The notes under the pieces were generated by a model. It was not told the DNA's origin. It saw only the letters and a list, made by a program, of their open reading frames with translations, and did not search any database. Source: an uncultured Pelagibacteraceae bacterium (GTDB lineage Bacteria > Pseudomonadota > Alphaproteobacteria > Pelagibacterales > Pelagibacteraceae). From it: a DNA stretch of 64,000 nucleotides. The DNA is taken from assembly GCA_902585045.1 (NCBI GenBank), contig CACICB010000001.1, positions 62,001-126,000 of the forward strand, in the 5' to 3' direction. Positions 43,648-52,454 of this stretch are shown in pieces (positions within the stretch are counted from its first letter, which is position 1; each line of letters begins with the position of its first letter). A program made the translations under genes and the position numbers.

Positions 43648-44838
43648 TTATAAACCAGCGCTAGCATTGAACGTTACAGTACCAGCAACTTTTGTTTTAA
43701 AGTTTTTTCCACCTTTAGTGTACTCAATCATAACAGGAGTTCTGTTACCATCTCTACACTCAGGCGTTCCTGATTTACAGAAATTGATTGGACCAGAAGC
43801 TAAACCTCTAAATTCAGTTGTCGCAGCAATTGCGTCTCTAACTTTATTTCTGTCAGCTGCTAGATCTCCAGTGAATTTAACTTTTTTAAGAGCTATCTCT
43901 AGAATATCTAGTAAGTCCATCATTTGTGAAAAGTCGTGACCAGGTACAACACCGTATTTGTCTTTTACCATTTTCACAAATTTCTTAGCTACAGGTCTAG
44001 TGTCAGATGCAGCAAATGCAGCTGAGAAAGTTACACCTTTTGCAGCAGAACCAGCATTTATTGGTATCTCTACTTTAGAACCAATAGAAGCTGTTACTCT
44101 GTGAACAGATTTTGGTATTCCAACTTCATACGATTGTACAAGTCCTCTAACTGTTTCATCCAATAAAGCTGAAATTACAAGAACTTCTGGATTAGTAGCT
44201 TTAGCTTTAGTTAAGTAACTTCTAAAGTCAGTTTCTTTTTCTCCAGATTGAACCATATAAGTTGGCTCAACGTTGTAGTTCTCTCTCATGTAATCAGCTA
44301 AAGATAATGCAAAATCTTTACCAGCAGCATCTGGACCATAGATATAAGCTATCTTAGTACCTTGATTTTCTGCAGTAAATTTACCTTGTACGATTTTGTA
44401 AAATCTTGATGATACAGGTACTCTAAAAATGTATTCACTACCTTTTTTAGTAATGTCAGCATTTGTTGAGTGAGGTATGATTTGTGGAACTTTAGCTTTA
44501 GCTGAAACAGGTACCATAGGTAATGTTACAGAACTACAGCTAGATCCAATTATAACGTGAACTTTATCTTGGTAAGCAAGTTTTGTTGCGTTTGCTACAC
44601 CTTTCTCAGATTTACACTCATCGTTATAAAGTGTTAAGTCAATTTTTTGACCGTTGATAGTGCCTTCTTTATTCCACTTTGCAACAGTATCAGTAATTAA
44701 CTCTCCGTGTTTATAACCAACATCTGATAGCATTCTAAAAGAAACACCTATTTTGATTGTTTCTGCTTGAGCTAAAGTTGTGATTACTAAACCTGCGGAA
44801 AAGACAATTGCTGAAAAAACAAATTTAAGTTTATTCAT
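43648..44838 (-). CDS. livK: Branched-chain amino-acid-type periplasmic binding protein LivK
   Basis: 396 residues from the ATG at 44838; a further ATG at 44850 is in frame, but a GGGGGAA ribosome site overlaps it and fits the downstream start. A Sec signal peptide (MNKLKFVFSAIVFSAGLVITTLAQA) of about 25 residues is visible; I note only its boundaries, 1 to 25. The mature protein is a periplasmic type I binding fold: IKIGVSFRMLSDVG, VHVIIGSSCSSVTLPM, IAYIYGPDAAGKDFA and the substrate-site pattern around SSCSS and TEFRG. Near-terminal residues include a Cys pair. The ligand is not predictable. It is the first gene of its operon and is followed by a strong hairpin. Confidence 0.88.
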   Translation of the reverse strand: MNKLKFVFSAIVFSAGLVITTLAQAETIKIGVSFRMLSDVGYKHGELITDTVAKWNKEGTINGQKIDLTLYNDECKSEKGVANATKLAYQDKVHVIIGSSCSSVTLPMVPVSAKAKVPQIIPHSTNADITKKGSEYIFRVPVSSRFYKIVQGKFTAENQGTKIAYIYGPDAAGKDFALSLADYMRENYNVEPTYMVQSGEKETDFRSYLTKAKATNPEVLVISALLDETVRGLVQSYEVGIPKSVHRVTASIGSKVEIPINAGSAAKGVTFSAAFAASDTRPVAKKFVKMVKDKYGVVPGHDFSQMMDLLDILEIALKKVKFTGDLAADRNKVRDAIAATTEFRGLASGPINFCKSGTPECRDGNRTPVMIEYTKGGKNFKTKVAGTVTFNASAGL

Positions 44839-44864
44839 TATTTCCCCCATTTGTTATTTAATTG

Positions 44865-44894
44865 TTGCTAAGGCTATAAAATAATAGTTATAAT
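44865..44894 (+). promoter_or_regulatory. Probable sigma-70 promoter for the livF operon
   Basis: In the 110-base divergent gap between livK and livF, TTGCTA (44865-44870) and a perfect TATAAT (44889-44894) are separated by 18 bases, reading toward livF. The downstream leader of about 45 bases contains the GGAGG ribosome site of livF. The reverse strand of this gap is also AT-rich and must hold the livK promoter, but I could not define it. Confidence 0.5.
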
Positions 44895-44948
44895 GTCTAT
44901 GACTAATAGTTACATTTTTGGTAAATCAGAAAAAAAATTGGAGGATAA

Positions 44949-45668
44949 TTGCTTAAGATAAATCAACTTATCTCTGGATATGGCTCGGTACAAATTTTAA
45001 ATGGAGCTAATATGAAAGTTGAAAAACAATCTATAGTTGCATTGCTCGGTGGCAATGGTACAGGCAAATCAACTATTCTAAGAGCTGCATCTGGATTAAT
45101 TAGATCGTGGAAAGGTACAATCGAATTTAATGGTGAGCAAATTCAAAATTTACCCGCTCACGAAATAGTTGGAAGAGGATTGGTACAAGTAACTCAAGGA
45201 AAGGATGTTTTCCCTGCAATGTCTGTCACTGAAAATTTAAAATTGGGCGGCTTTATTTTAAAAAGCAAAAAACAACTATTAGATAATTTAGAAAAAGTTT
45301 ATAACTATTTTCCAAGATTAAATGAAAGAAAAGATCAATTGGCCGCAACTTTATCAGGTGGAGAGTTGCAAATGTTATGTATTGGAAGAGGGTTAATGTC
45401 TAATCCTAAAATGATAATGCTAGACGAGCCCAGTGCTGCTCTAGCGCCTCAAATAGTTTTAGATATCTTTAAAAATATTAATAGAATTAGACAAGATGGA
45501 TTAACAGTTCTTGTGGTAGAACAAAATGTTAGGATGGCATTATTGCTTGCTGATTACGGATATGTAATTAAAGACGGTGTAATCAATGTTGAGGGCGATA
45601 GTAAGAAACTAATGTACGATGAAAGTGTAAAAGAGTCATATCTTGGAGGAACTAAAGCCAATGTTTAA
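44949..45668 (+). CDS. livF: Branched-chain amino-acid-type ABC transporter ATPase LivF
   Basis: A 239-residue ATPase starting at a TTG codon. The TTG is supported by a GGAGG ribosome site 4 bases upstream and because the next ATG (about 45012) would remove the conserved LKINQLISGYGSVQIL segment. Walker A is GGNGTGKST, signature TLSGGELQML, Walker B MIMLDEPSAALAP and H-loop VVEQNVRMALLLA. The LivF-specific GRGLVQVTQGKDVFP matches. It is the first gene of the plus-strand unit and its end overlaps livH. Confidence 0.9.
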   Translation: MLKINQLISGYGSVQILNGANMKVEKQSIVALLGGNGTGKSTILRAASGLIRSWKGTIEFNGEQIQNLPAHEIVGRGLVQVTQGKDVFPAMSVTENLKLGGFILKSKKQLLDNLEKVYNYFPRLNERKDQLAATLSGGELQMLCIGRGLMSNPKMIMLDEPSAALAPQIVLDIFKNINRIRQDGLTVLVVEQNVRMALLLADYGYVIKDGVINVEGDSKKLMYDESVKESYLGGTKANV

Positions 45669-46698
45669 TAAACTGAGAATTGGAAAAAAAGGTGAAAATA
45701 TCATATTCGGAACATTTGTGCTCCTCTATATCGGTTGGTGTGTGAATAGCCCCGATATGAATATTGAATCGCTCAAATCAGTTTTAACTATTGGTCTTTC
45801 TGTTGGTATTATTTATGGCTTAGTTGCCCTTGGAATTTCGTTAATCTACACAGGTCTAGATGTAGTTAATTTTTCTCACGGCGAATTTTTTATGATAGGT
45901 GCATTTGCGGGTCTTACTATGTTTAATCTTTTGGGCAATCAAGATTGGATTTTTAATGTATTTCCTGATGCTTATGGTTGGATAATTTATGTAGTTTGTT
46001 TATTTACAGCCTTTGTTTCAATGGGTTTGTTTGGAGTTTTTATTGAAAGAGTTTTCTTAAGACCTTTAACAAAAAAAGGTGGTGGTTACACTGTAGCTGG
46101 AATGGGAATAATAATATGTGGATTTGGTCTTTCAGTAGTTTTAATTAATGTTGCTTATCTAATTTGGAATCCAGTAGCAAAACCCTTTCCTGCAGAATTA
46201 GGTTTGCCAATGGAAATCGGAGGACTATTTTTACCGATTACTTATATTTGGATGATCGTCGTTGGTTTATCTGTTGCTGCGGGTCTTTGGTTCTTTTTAA
46301 ATAAAACAAAAATGGGGTTAGGTATCAGAGCCGTAGCTTACTCTAAAGATGTTTCAAATCTAGTTGGAATAAATGTACCGCTATACATATCAATTATTTT
46401 TGGTATAGCTTGTGCCATAGCAGGTATAGGAGGAACATTAGTTGGTCCAACTTATCAAGTTGTTGTATTCATGGGTTATATAATTCTTATGAAAGCTTTC
46501 GCTGCTGCAGTTGTCGGTGGTTTTGGTAATCTGCCTGGTGCAATAGTTGGAGGATTTACAGTTGGAATATTTGAAACAGCTTCTTCTTTTTATATTTCTG
46601 GAAGTCACAAAGATTTATACGCCTTTTTATTAATGATAGTTGTCTTAATGATCAAGCCAACAGGCTTCTTTGGTGTTCAAGTTAAAATGAAAGCTTAA
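45661..46698 (+). CDS. livH: Branched-chain amino-acid-type ABC transporter permease LivH
   Basis: 345 residues from the ATG at 45661; the frame is open to a TTG 6 codons earlier but that would lie inside livF. It has about eight or nine helices, with the LivH pattern LVALGISLIYTGLDVVNFSHGEFFMIG and the EAA-like loop YSKDVSNLVGINVPLYI; the FVVGGFGNLPG-type VVGGFGNLPGAIVGG is near residue 285. Longer than many LivH proteins (around 290-310). It overlaps livF by 8 bases and shares 1 base with the PanE-like gene, tying the transporter to the catabolic genes. Confidence 0.88.
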   Translation: MFNKLRIGKKGENIIFGTFVLLYIGWCVNSPDMNIESLKSVLTIGLSVGIIYGLVALGISLIYTGLDVVNFSHGEFFMIGAFAGLTMFNLLGNQDWIFNVFPDAYGWIIYVVCLFTAFVSMGLFGVFIERVFLRPLTKKGGGYTVAGMGIIICGFGLSVVLINVAYLIWNPVAKPFPAELGLPMEIGGLFLPITYIWMIVVGLSVAAGLWFFLNKTKMGLGIRAVAYSKDVSNLVGINVPLYISIIFGIACAIAGIGGTLVGPTYQVVVFMGYIILMKAFAAAVVGGFGNLPGAIVGGFTVGIFETASSFYISGSHKDLYAFLLMIVVLMIKPTGFFGVQVKMKA

Positions 46699-47642
46699 TG
46701 ATAAAGAAAGATACAAAAGTTGCAGTATTAGGCGCTGGTGCTATGGGCTGCCTTTTCGGCGGGTTGTTAGCTGAAAAAGGTTTAGAGGTTCATCTTATTG
46801 ATGTTTGGAAAGAACATGTAGACGAAATTAATAGTAAAGGTTTAAAAATGATGGGTCATGGCGGAGATAGAACAATAAAAATCCATGCTACAACTGACCC
46901 AAAAACTTTAAAACCAGTCGATGCAATAATTATTATGTGTAAAGCTACAGCTTTAGAGCAGGCTTTATCCAATTCAAAAAACATTATTGGAGATAATACA
47001 ATGCTGATGTCATTTCAAAATGGTATTGGGCATGAAGAAATTATGCAAAAAATAGCTGGTAAAGAAAAAGTTTTAGGTGGATCCACAACACAAGCTTCTA
47101 GTATTCAAGGTCCTGGAATAATCCAAAACCACGCAAGTTTACCATCTTGGATTGGTGAATACGAAGGTGGTTCAAGCGATAGAGTAAAAGATTTAGCTGA
47201 AACTTTTACTGCACATGGCTTAGAAACTATTGCAGAAGAAAATATCAAAAGAAGAAAATGGATGAAATTATTTGCTTTAACAGCAATTGGTCCATTATCA
47301 GCAATATTTGATTTACATCATACAGATTTATACATTTCTAATAAAAATCAGACTATGTCTCGAAAATTAGGTAAGGATATAATTCTTGAAACTAGAGAGG
47401 TAGCTAAAGCCGATGGAGTTGATGTTAGTGAAAGCGATTGTTTAGAAATGTTCAATAGAATAGTAGACTCAAGACAAACTAATAAATCATCAATGGCATT
47501 CGATGTTGTAAAGCATAGAAAAACAGAAATTGATTTCATAAGTGGAGCTGTTTCTAAAATTGGAAAAAAACATGGGATTAAAACACCTTTAAATGACCTC
47601 ATGTATAATATTATTAAGATTAAAGAGGGTATGTACGTATAA
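46698..47642 (+). CDS. Ketopantoate-reductase (PanE/ApbA)-like 2-oxoacid reductase
   Basis: 314 residues: an N-terminal Rossmann domain (VAVLGAGAMGCLFGGLLAEKG; NADP-type) and a C-terminal ketopantoate-reductase domain with the catalytic Lys in NIKRRKWMKLFALTAIG and the KSSMAFDVVKHRKTEIDFISG motif that carries the second catalytic acidic residue. PanE proper is NADPH-dependent. Many paralogues in this family reduce other 2-oxo acids or act as dehydrogenases. Being in the liv-type operon, 6 bases before a CoA ligase, it likely acts on the imported substrate rather than in pantothenate synthesis. Confidence 0.82.
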   Translation: MIKKDTKVAVLGAGAMGCLFGGLLAEKGLEVHLIDVWKEHVDEINSKGLKMMGHGGDRTIKIHATTDPKTLKPVDAIIIMCKATALEQALSNSKNIIGDNTMLMSFQNGIGHEEIMQKIAGKEKVLGGSTTQASSIQGPGIIQNHASLPSWIGEYEGGSSDRVKDLAETFTAHGLETIAEENIKRRKWMKLFALTAIGPLSAIFDLHHTDLYISNKNQTMSRKLGKDIILETREVAKADGVDVSESDCLEMFNRIVDSRQTNKSSMAFDVVKHRKTEIDFISGAVSKIGKKHGIKTPLNDLMYNIIKIKEGMYV

Positions 47643-47647
47643 GACTT

Positions 47648-49561
47648 GTGTCTAAAGAAATTATTTGGCGACCATCAAAAGAGCAAATTGAAAATTCAAA
47701 ACTAACTAAGTTTATACAGCATTGTAAATTAAAAAATTATGATGAGTTAGAAAAAAAAAGTTTTTTTGATCCAGGATGGTTATGGGACAATGTAATAAAA
47801 TTTTCAGATTTAAAATTTTATAAACCTTACTCAAAAATATCAGATGAATCAAAAGGAACTCCTTGGACAAAGTGGTGTATCGGGGGAAAAACTAATATAG
47901 TTTTAAATTGTATAGATCGACATAAAGATAAAGAATTTTTTAAAAATACTTTCATTTTTGCTGAAAGAGAAGACGGAAAAGAAAGCTCAATTACGTATGA
48001 AGAATTTGATAAGCAAATCTCAAAGGTTGGGAATACTTTAAAAATAAATGGCTTTAAAAAAGGTGATGTAATCGCACTTTACATGCCTCAATTTATAGAA
48101 ACTTACATTGCTTACTTTGCTATTTTAAAAATTGGGTGTGTGGTGCTACCTTTATTCTCTGGATATGGATCAAAGGCAGTTATTGAGAGACTTAATATAG
48201 CAAAAGCTAGAGGTATTTTTACTGTTGAAAAAACATTTAGAAAAGCAAAAGAAATAAGAATGTTTGATCAAATTAAAAATGAATTAGATCAAGTCATTTC
48301 TTTAGAAAAAATTTTTTTATTAGGAAAAGAAAAAGGAAAGAAAATCTTTAATTGGGAAAATTTTCAAAATGTTTCTGATAATTTAAAAACAGAGGAAACC
48401 GATGCTGAGGATCCTGCTATTATCCACTTTACATCAGGTACAACCGGAAAACCCAAAGGATGTGTTTATACTCATATTGGTTTAGTTGCTAAAATGTCTT
48501 TTGATGAAGGAGTTTTAGCAGACTTTAAACAAACTGATATTCATTTGTGTATGGCTGATATGGGATGGATGGTGGGTTCTAAGTCTGCAACAATAGCTTC
48601 TGTACACGGAGCGCAAATGGTAATTGCTGAAGGAGTTCCTGATTTTCCTGATGAGGTTCGTTTTTGGAAACTTATTGAAAAATACAAGGTTTCCTGGACA
48701 GAGCTTTCCCCTGCTCTCATCAGAACTCAAATGATTAAAGATGAAAAACTTTTTAGAGATTTAGATTTAAGCTCATTAAGAATGATTTGTACTGGTGGAG
48801 AGCCTTGGACAGAAAAACCTTGGAAATGGTTGTTTCAAGTCATTGGTAAATCTAAAGTTCCTATTATGAATTCAGCTGGGGGTACTGAGGTTTCTGGTTC
48901 TATTTTGCATTGTTGTTTACATCGTCCTTTTAAGGTCGGATCTTTTAATGCTCCTATTCCCGGAATGAGCGCAGACATTTTAAATTTAGATGGAAAAAAA
49001 GTTTCTACAAATGAAATGGGTGAATTGGTTATGAGAAAATCATCAATCGGATTAACAAAGAGTTTATGGAATGACGACAAGCGCTACATCGATAATTATT
49101 GGAGTGTAATTAAAAATTATTGGGTACATGGTGATCTTGCAAGTAGAGATACTGATGGCCATTGGTATTTACATGGAAGATCTGATGATACCATAAAAGT
49201 ATCAGGCAAAAGAATTGGTCCATCAGAGCTCGAGAGCGTAATAGTCAAAAGTGGAAAAGCAAAAGAGGTCGCTGCTGTTGGAATACCTGACGCAAATAAG
49301 GGATCAAAAATTATTATATCTATCGTTCCTGCAGAAAATAATGATCAAAAAGAAAGTTTTTTTGAAAATTTAGTTATAAAAGATTTAGGAAAATCATTTA
49401 AGCCTGATAAGGTAATCTTTGTAAAAGATTTACCTAAAACAAGAAATATGAAAATTATGAGAAGAGTTATAAAATCATGTTTATCAAACCAGGATCCGGG
49501 TGATTTATCAACGCTACTAAACCCAGAGTCTGTAGAGGAGATTAGATCACATGCAATTTAA
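47648..49561 (+). CDS. Acyl-CoA synthetase of the acetyl/acetoacetyl-CoA synthetase type
   Basis: 637 residues from a GTG start. It belongs to the adenylate-forming superfamily: phosphate loop FTSGTTGKPKG near residue 262, NSAGGTEVSG, the HGRSDDTIKVSGKRIGPSE hinge, and a C-terminal catalytic lysine in KTRNMKIMRR, where the usual Gly before Lys is Met. Length and the N-terminal segment WLWDNVIKFSDLKFYKPY match the long acetyl/propionyl/acetoacetyl-CoA synthetase branch. It activates a carboxylate to its CoA thioester using ATP. Acid identity is unknown. Its end overlaps the crotonase gene by 11 bases. Confidence 0.88.
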   Translation: MSKEIIWRPSKEQIENSKLTKFIQHCKLKNYDELEKKSFFDPGWLWDNVIKFSDLKFYKPYSKISDESKGTPWTKWCIGGKTNIVLNCIDRHKDKEFFKNTFIFAEREDGKESSITYEEFDKQISKVGNTLKINGFKKGDVIALYMPQFIETYIAYFAILKIGCVVLPLFSGYGSKAVIERLNIAKARGIFTVEKTFRKAKEIRMFDQIKNELDQVISLEKIFLLGKEKGKKIFNWENFQNVSDNLKTEETDAEDPAIIHFTSGTTGKPKGCVYTHIGLVAKMSFDEGVLADFKQTDIHLCMADMGWMVGSKSATIASVHGAQMVIAEGVPDFPDEVRFWKLIEKYKVSWTELSPALIRTQMIKDEKLFRDLDLSSLRMICTGGEPWTEKPWKWLFQVIGKSKVPIMNSAGGTEVSGSILHCCLHRPFKVGSFNAPIPGMSADILNLDGKKVSTNEMGELVMRKSSIGLTKSLWNDDKRYIDNYWSVIKNYWVHGDLASRDTDGHWYLHGRSDDTIKVSGKRIGPSELESVIVKSGKAKEVAAVGIPDANKGSKIIISIVPAENNDQKESFFENLVIKDLGKSFKPDKVIFVKDLPKTRNMKIMRRVIKSCLSNQDPGDLSTLLNPESVEEIRSHAI

Positions 49562-50321
49562 AGATATATTATATGAAGTTAAAGGTGAGTACGCTTATGT
49601 CACAATAAATAGACCTAAGGTATTAAATGCTTTTACACCAGTAACTCTTCATGAACTTAAGGAAGCACTTGATGCTGCAGAAAAAGATAAAGAAGTTGGA
49701 GTAATTGTTTTATCAGGTGCTGGAGATAGAGCATTTTGTTCAGGTGGAGATATGAACTGGGAAAGCTCTAAAGAATTTCAAGATCATGAATACGAATTTC
49801 ACATTCACTTAACAAAATGTAGCAAACCAATCATAGCTAAAGTTGATGGATACGCGATTGGTGGTGGAAATCATATGGCTTACTTTTGTGATTTAACTAT
49901 CGCAAGTGAGAATTCTATATTTGGTCAAAATGGCCCCAGAGTTGGATCTCCAGCCGGAGGAGCTATAGTTGCCCACTCTGTTAATATTTTAGGACACAAA
50001 CGTGCAAGAGAAATGTGGATGACTTGCAAAAGATACTCAGCAAAAGAGATGATGAATTGGGGTTTGGTAAATTCAGTAGTAAAAAAAGATAAATTAGACG
50101 AGGAAGTTAAAAAGTATGGCGATGAAATATTAAAAGCTGCTCCAACTTGTTTAAAGATATTAAAGGCCAGTTTTAGAAAACAATTTGAAGAAATTTTAAA
50201 GATTACCCAAAAAGGAATGGTTGAAGAAGTTGCTCCTGGTTATTTTAAAACTGGTGAACAGACAGAAGGCGCCAAAGCCTTTCTAGAAAAAAGAAAGCCA
50301 AATTTCAAAAAATTTAGATAA
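49551..50321 (+). CDS. Crotonase-superfamily enzyme, MenB/BadI-like ring-processing type
   Basis: 256 residues of the enoyl-CoA hydratase fold: oxyanion-hole segments GDRAFCSGGDMNWE (about 57-70) and IAKVDGYAIGGGNHMA (about 98-113), then FGQNGPRVGSPAGGAIVA, GHKRAREMWMTCKRYSAKE and a C-terminal AFLEKRKPNFKKF. The GQNGPRVGS and MWMTCKRYSA signatures are closest to MenB and BadI (2-ketocyclohexanecarboxyl-CoA hydrolase) rather than to beta-oxidation hydratases. It may open or close a ring on a CoA thioester made by the adjacent ligase. No other men genes are here, so menaquinone synthesis is unlikely. Confidence 0.82.
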   Translation: MQFKDILYEVKGEYAYVTINRPKVLNAFTPVTLHELKEALDAAEKDKEVGVIVLSGAGDRAFCSGGDMNWESSKEFQDHEYEFHIHLTKCSKPIIAKVDGYAIGGGNHMAYFCDLTIASENSIFGQNGPRVGSPAGGAIVAHSVNILGHKRAREMWMTCKRYSAKEMMNWGLVNSVVKKDKLDEEVKKYGDEILKAAPTCLKILKASFRKQFEEILKITQKGMVEEVAPGYFKTGEQTEGAKAFLEKRKPNFKKFR

Positions 50322-51409
50322 TGAAAATTAAATCAATCAAAGCAATCACTTTGAGTATGCCGTTTAGTCATGGAGGAAAAAAGATAATTTTTCATGGAAA
50401 AGAATGGAAAAGTTTAGAATTTAACTTAGTAAAAATTGAAACTGATAAAGGTATCACTGGTTGGGGTGAAGCCTTTGGTTATACTAGTTGGAAAGCAGTT
50501 AAAATCGCAATTGAAGAAATGGTAGCTCCTTTACTCGTTGGAAAAGATATGAGTAATATACCAGAACTTCTTTTAACCCTTCAAAAATCTTTACACTTAT
50601 TTGGTAGATACGGAGTCACGATGTTTGCTATATCTGGCGTTGAAATTGCATTATGGGATGCTTTAGGAAAAGATAAAAATAAGCCAATTCATGAATTGTT
50701 AGGGGAAAAAAATAAAGATTTATTTAAAGCTTACTCAAGTCTTTTTAGATATGGAGATCCAAAAATTATAGAACAAAAATGTAAGCAATCTTTAGATGAT
50801 GGTTACCAAGCTGTTAAACTTCATGAAATAGAGAATAATTGTATTGAAGCTGGGAGAAAAGGAACAGGTAATCTGCCTTTAATGTTGGATACTAATTGTC
50901 CTTGGACTTATGAAGAAACTATATCCAAAAAGGATTTTTTAAAAAGTATGAAACTTACTTGGTTAGAAGAACCTATTTACCCACCAGAAGATTATGAAAC
51001 TCTTGCAAAATTAAATAAAGAACTTGGAATACCCTTAGCCTGTGGGGAAAATGCTTGTACAGAATTTGAGTTTAAATCAATGATCAAACAAAAAGCAGTT
51101 ACTTTTGTTCAACCATCAGTAATTAAAGTTGGTGGTATTTATGAAATGTTCAAAATTATTCAGCATGCAGAAAAAAATAATGTCTCTGTAATGCCTCACA
51201 CTGCTTATTTTGGACCAGGTTTTTTAGCTACTCTTCAATTAGCTGCGTTGATGGAAAAAGATACATATATTGAGAGATTCTATTTAGATATTGATCAAGA
51301 ATTCTACCCAAATTTTAAAAAAGCATTAAATGGGAAATATAAATTACCTCCAGGACCAGGTCTTGGTATTGACTTAGATTATAATAAATTAAGTAAATAT
51401 GAAATATAG
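50321..51409 (+). CDS. Mandelate racemase/muconate lactonizing-type enolase-superfamily enzyme
   Basis: 362 residues with the capping domain (1 to about 125) and a barrel. Metal ligands are D190 (LMLDTN), E216 (WLEEP) and E243 (CGEN). The first acid/base motif is K166-x-H168 (AVKLHE) instead of the usual KxK, and H293 (MPHTAYFGPG) is present at the end of strand 7. The residue that normally pairs with it is S266 (VQPSVIKVGG) rather than Asp. It is likely a dehydratase or racemase acting on an alpha-hydroxy or sugar acid, but the specificity cannot be assigned. It shares 1 base with the crotonase gene and 11 with the CitE-like gene. Confidence 0.8.
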   Translation: MKIKSIKAITLSMPFSHGGKKIIFHGKEWKSLEFNLVKIETDKGITGWGEAFGYTSWKAVKIAIEEMVAPLLVGKDMSNIPELLLTLQKSLHLFGRYGVTMFAISGVEIALWDALGKDKNKPIHELLGEKNKDLFKAYSSLFRYGDPKIIEQKCKQSLDDGYQAVKLHEIENNCIEAGRKGTGNLPLMLDTNCPWTYEETISKKDFLKSMKLTWLEEPIYPPEDYETLAKLNKELGIPLACGENACTEFEFKSMIKQKAVTFVQPSVIKVGGIYEMFKIIQHAEKNNVSVMPHTAYFGPGFLATLQLAALMEKDTYIERFYLDIDQEFYPNFKKALNGKYKLPPGPGLGIDLDYNKLSKYEI

Positions 51410-52049
51410 ATCCGTTTTATTCGTTCCAGGACATGAAGAAAAAAAAATTAAAAAAGCTTATACATTAAATGCAGATTTAATTGTTCTTGACTTAGAGTCA
51501 ACTGTTCCTGATGATCAGAAAGAACAGGCAAAAAAGATAATAAAAGAATGCAATGTTAATAAAGATCAAACATATATAAGGATAAATAATAATTTAGATT
51601 TAGAATTTGTAACATCAGAAAAATTCCCTGGAATATTTCTTCCATTTACAGAAACAAAAAAACAATTAATTGAGATAGATGTATTATTAAAAAAAACTGA
51701 GAAATCGAAAACCGATATAATCCCAATTTTGGAAAGTATAAACGGTCTAGCTAATCTTGAGGAGATTTGTTCTTTTTCAGAAAGAATTCAAATTATATCT
51801 TTTGGATCTCATGATTTAGCTAAATCTATAAATCTTAAGATTTCAGAAGATGAAAAAGAAATATTAGAATTTAGAAAAAATATAGTAAATAAATCTAAAA
51901 ATATTAAGAGCCCAATTGATACCTCTTATTTAAATTTTAAAGATTTAAATGGATTTGAAAAATCATGTAATATGGTTAAAAAATTAGGTTTTGGTGGTAA
52001 AGCCTGTATACATCCGGACCAAGTTCAAATCTCAAACAAAATTTTTTAA
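51399..52049 (+). CDS. Short HpcH/HpaI-CitE-type lyase
   Basis: 216 residues, notably shorter than the 280-300 usual for CitE-type lyases. Conserved parts are present: RSVLFVPGHEEKKI, LIVLDLESTVPDDQKEQA (metal-binding acidic residues), a Arg-containing YIRINN, PILESINGL (Glu ligand), SFGSHDLAKSI and GFGGKACIHPDQV at the C-terminus. The shortening is internal (loops and the C-terminal tail), not a frameshift, as the frame is intact. Family enzymes cleave or form bonds in malyl- or citramalyl-CoA-type substrates. In this operon it may release a 2-oxo acid and acyl-CoA from a product of the neighbouring enzymes. Confidence 0.78.
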   Translation: MKYRSVLFVPGHEEKKIKKAYTLNADLIVLDLESTVPDDQKEQAKKIIKECNVNKDQTYIRINNNLDLEFVTSEKFPGIFLPFTETKKQLIEIDVLLKKTEKSKTDIIPILESINGLANLEEICSFSERIQIISFGSHDLAKSINLKISEDEKEILEFRKNIVNKSKNIKSPIDTSYLNFKDLNGFEKSCNMVKKLGFGGKACIHPDQVQISNKIF

Positions 52050-52453
52050 TGATAAATACTAAGAAACTTTTGTACTTTGCTTACGGTACAAATCTAAATA
52101 AAAAAATTTTTCTAAAAAAATATAAAAATGCCAAATATCTGAGCAAGTATATTTTGAAAGGATTTGAATTAGTCTTTAGATCAAAATATAGAGTACCAGA
52201 TATACAAAGAAAAAAGGGTTCAAGTGTAAAAGGCATAATCTATGTAATAGATAAAGCAACCGAGAAAAAATTAGATAGATACGAAGACTATCCTAAGTTA
52301 TATATAAAAAAATTTTTTAATAAAAATAAAAAAAATGTAATGTATTATTTCATGAAAAGAAAAACTCCTATTTTGAAGCCTGCAAAATATTACCTAAAAG
52401 TCATGAAAAGTGGTTATCGACAAAATAACTATAAATTTAATCTTAAATATTAA
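52049..52453 (+). CDS. Gamma-glutamylcyclotransferase-like (GGCT/AIG2) protein
   Basis: 134 residues of the BtrG/GGCT fold. The N-terminal loop YFAYGTNLNKKIF matches the YGSNL signature that binds the gamma-glutamyl group, and the catalytic Glu is in LDRYEDYPKLY. Family members convert gamma-glutamyl-amines or peptides to 5-oxoproline or act on related amides; some are of unknown function. In this operon the function is unclear. Its ATG abuts the CitE-like gene at a 1-base overlap and its stop is 1 base before the GTG of the next gene. Confidence 0.75.
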   Translation: MINTKKLLYFAYGTNLNKKIFLKKYKNAKYLSKYILKGFELVFRSKYRVPDIQRKKGSSVKGIIYVIDKATEKKLDRYEDYPKLYIKKFFNKNKKNVMYYFMKRKTPILKPAKYYLKVMKSGYRQNNYKFNLKY

Positions 52454-52454
52454 A

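Noticed and set aside
49551-50321. Calling the crotonase MenB (naphthoate synthase)
   Set aside because: No other menaquinone genes are nearby and the operon is catabolic in character; only superfamily and subgroup resemblance is claimed.
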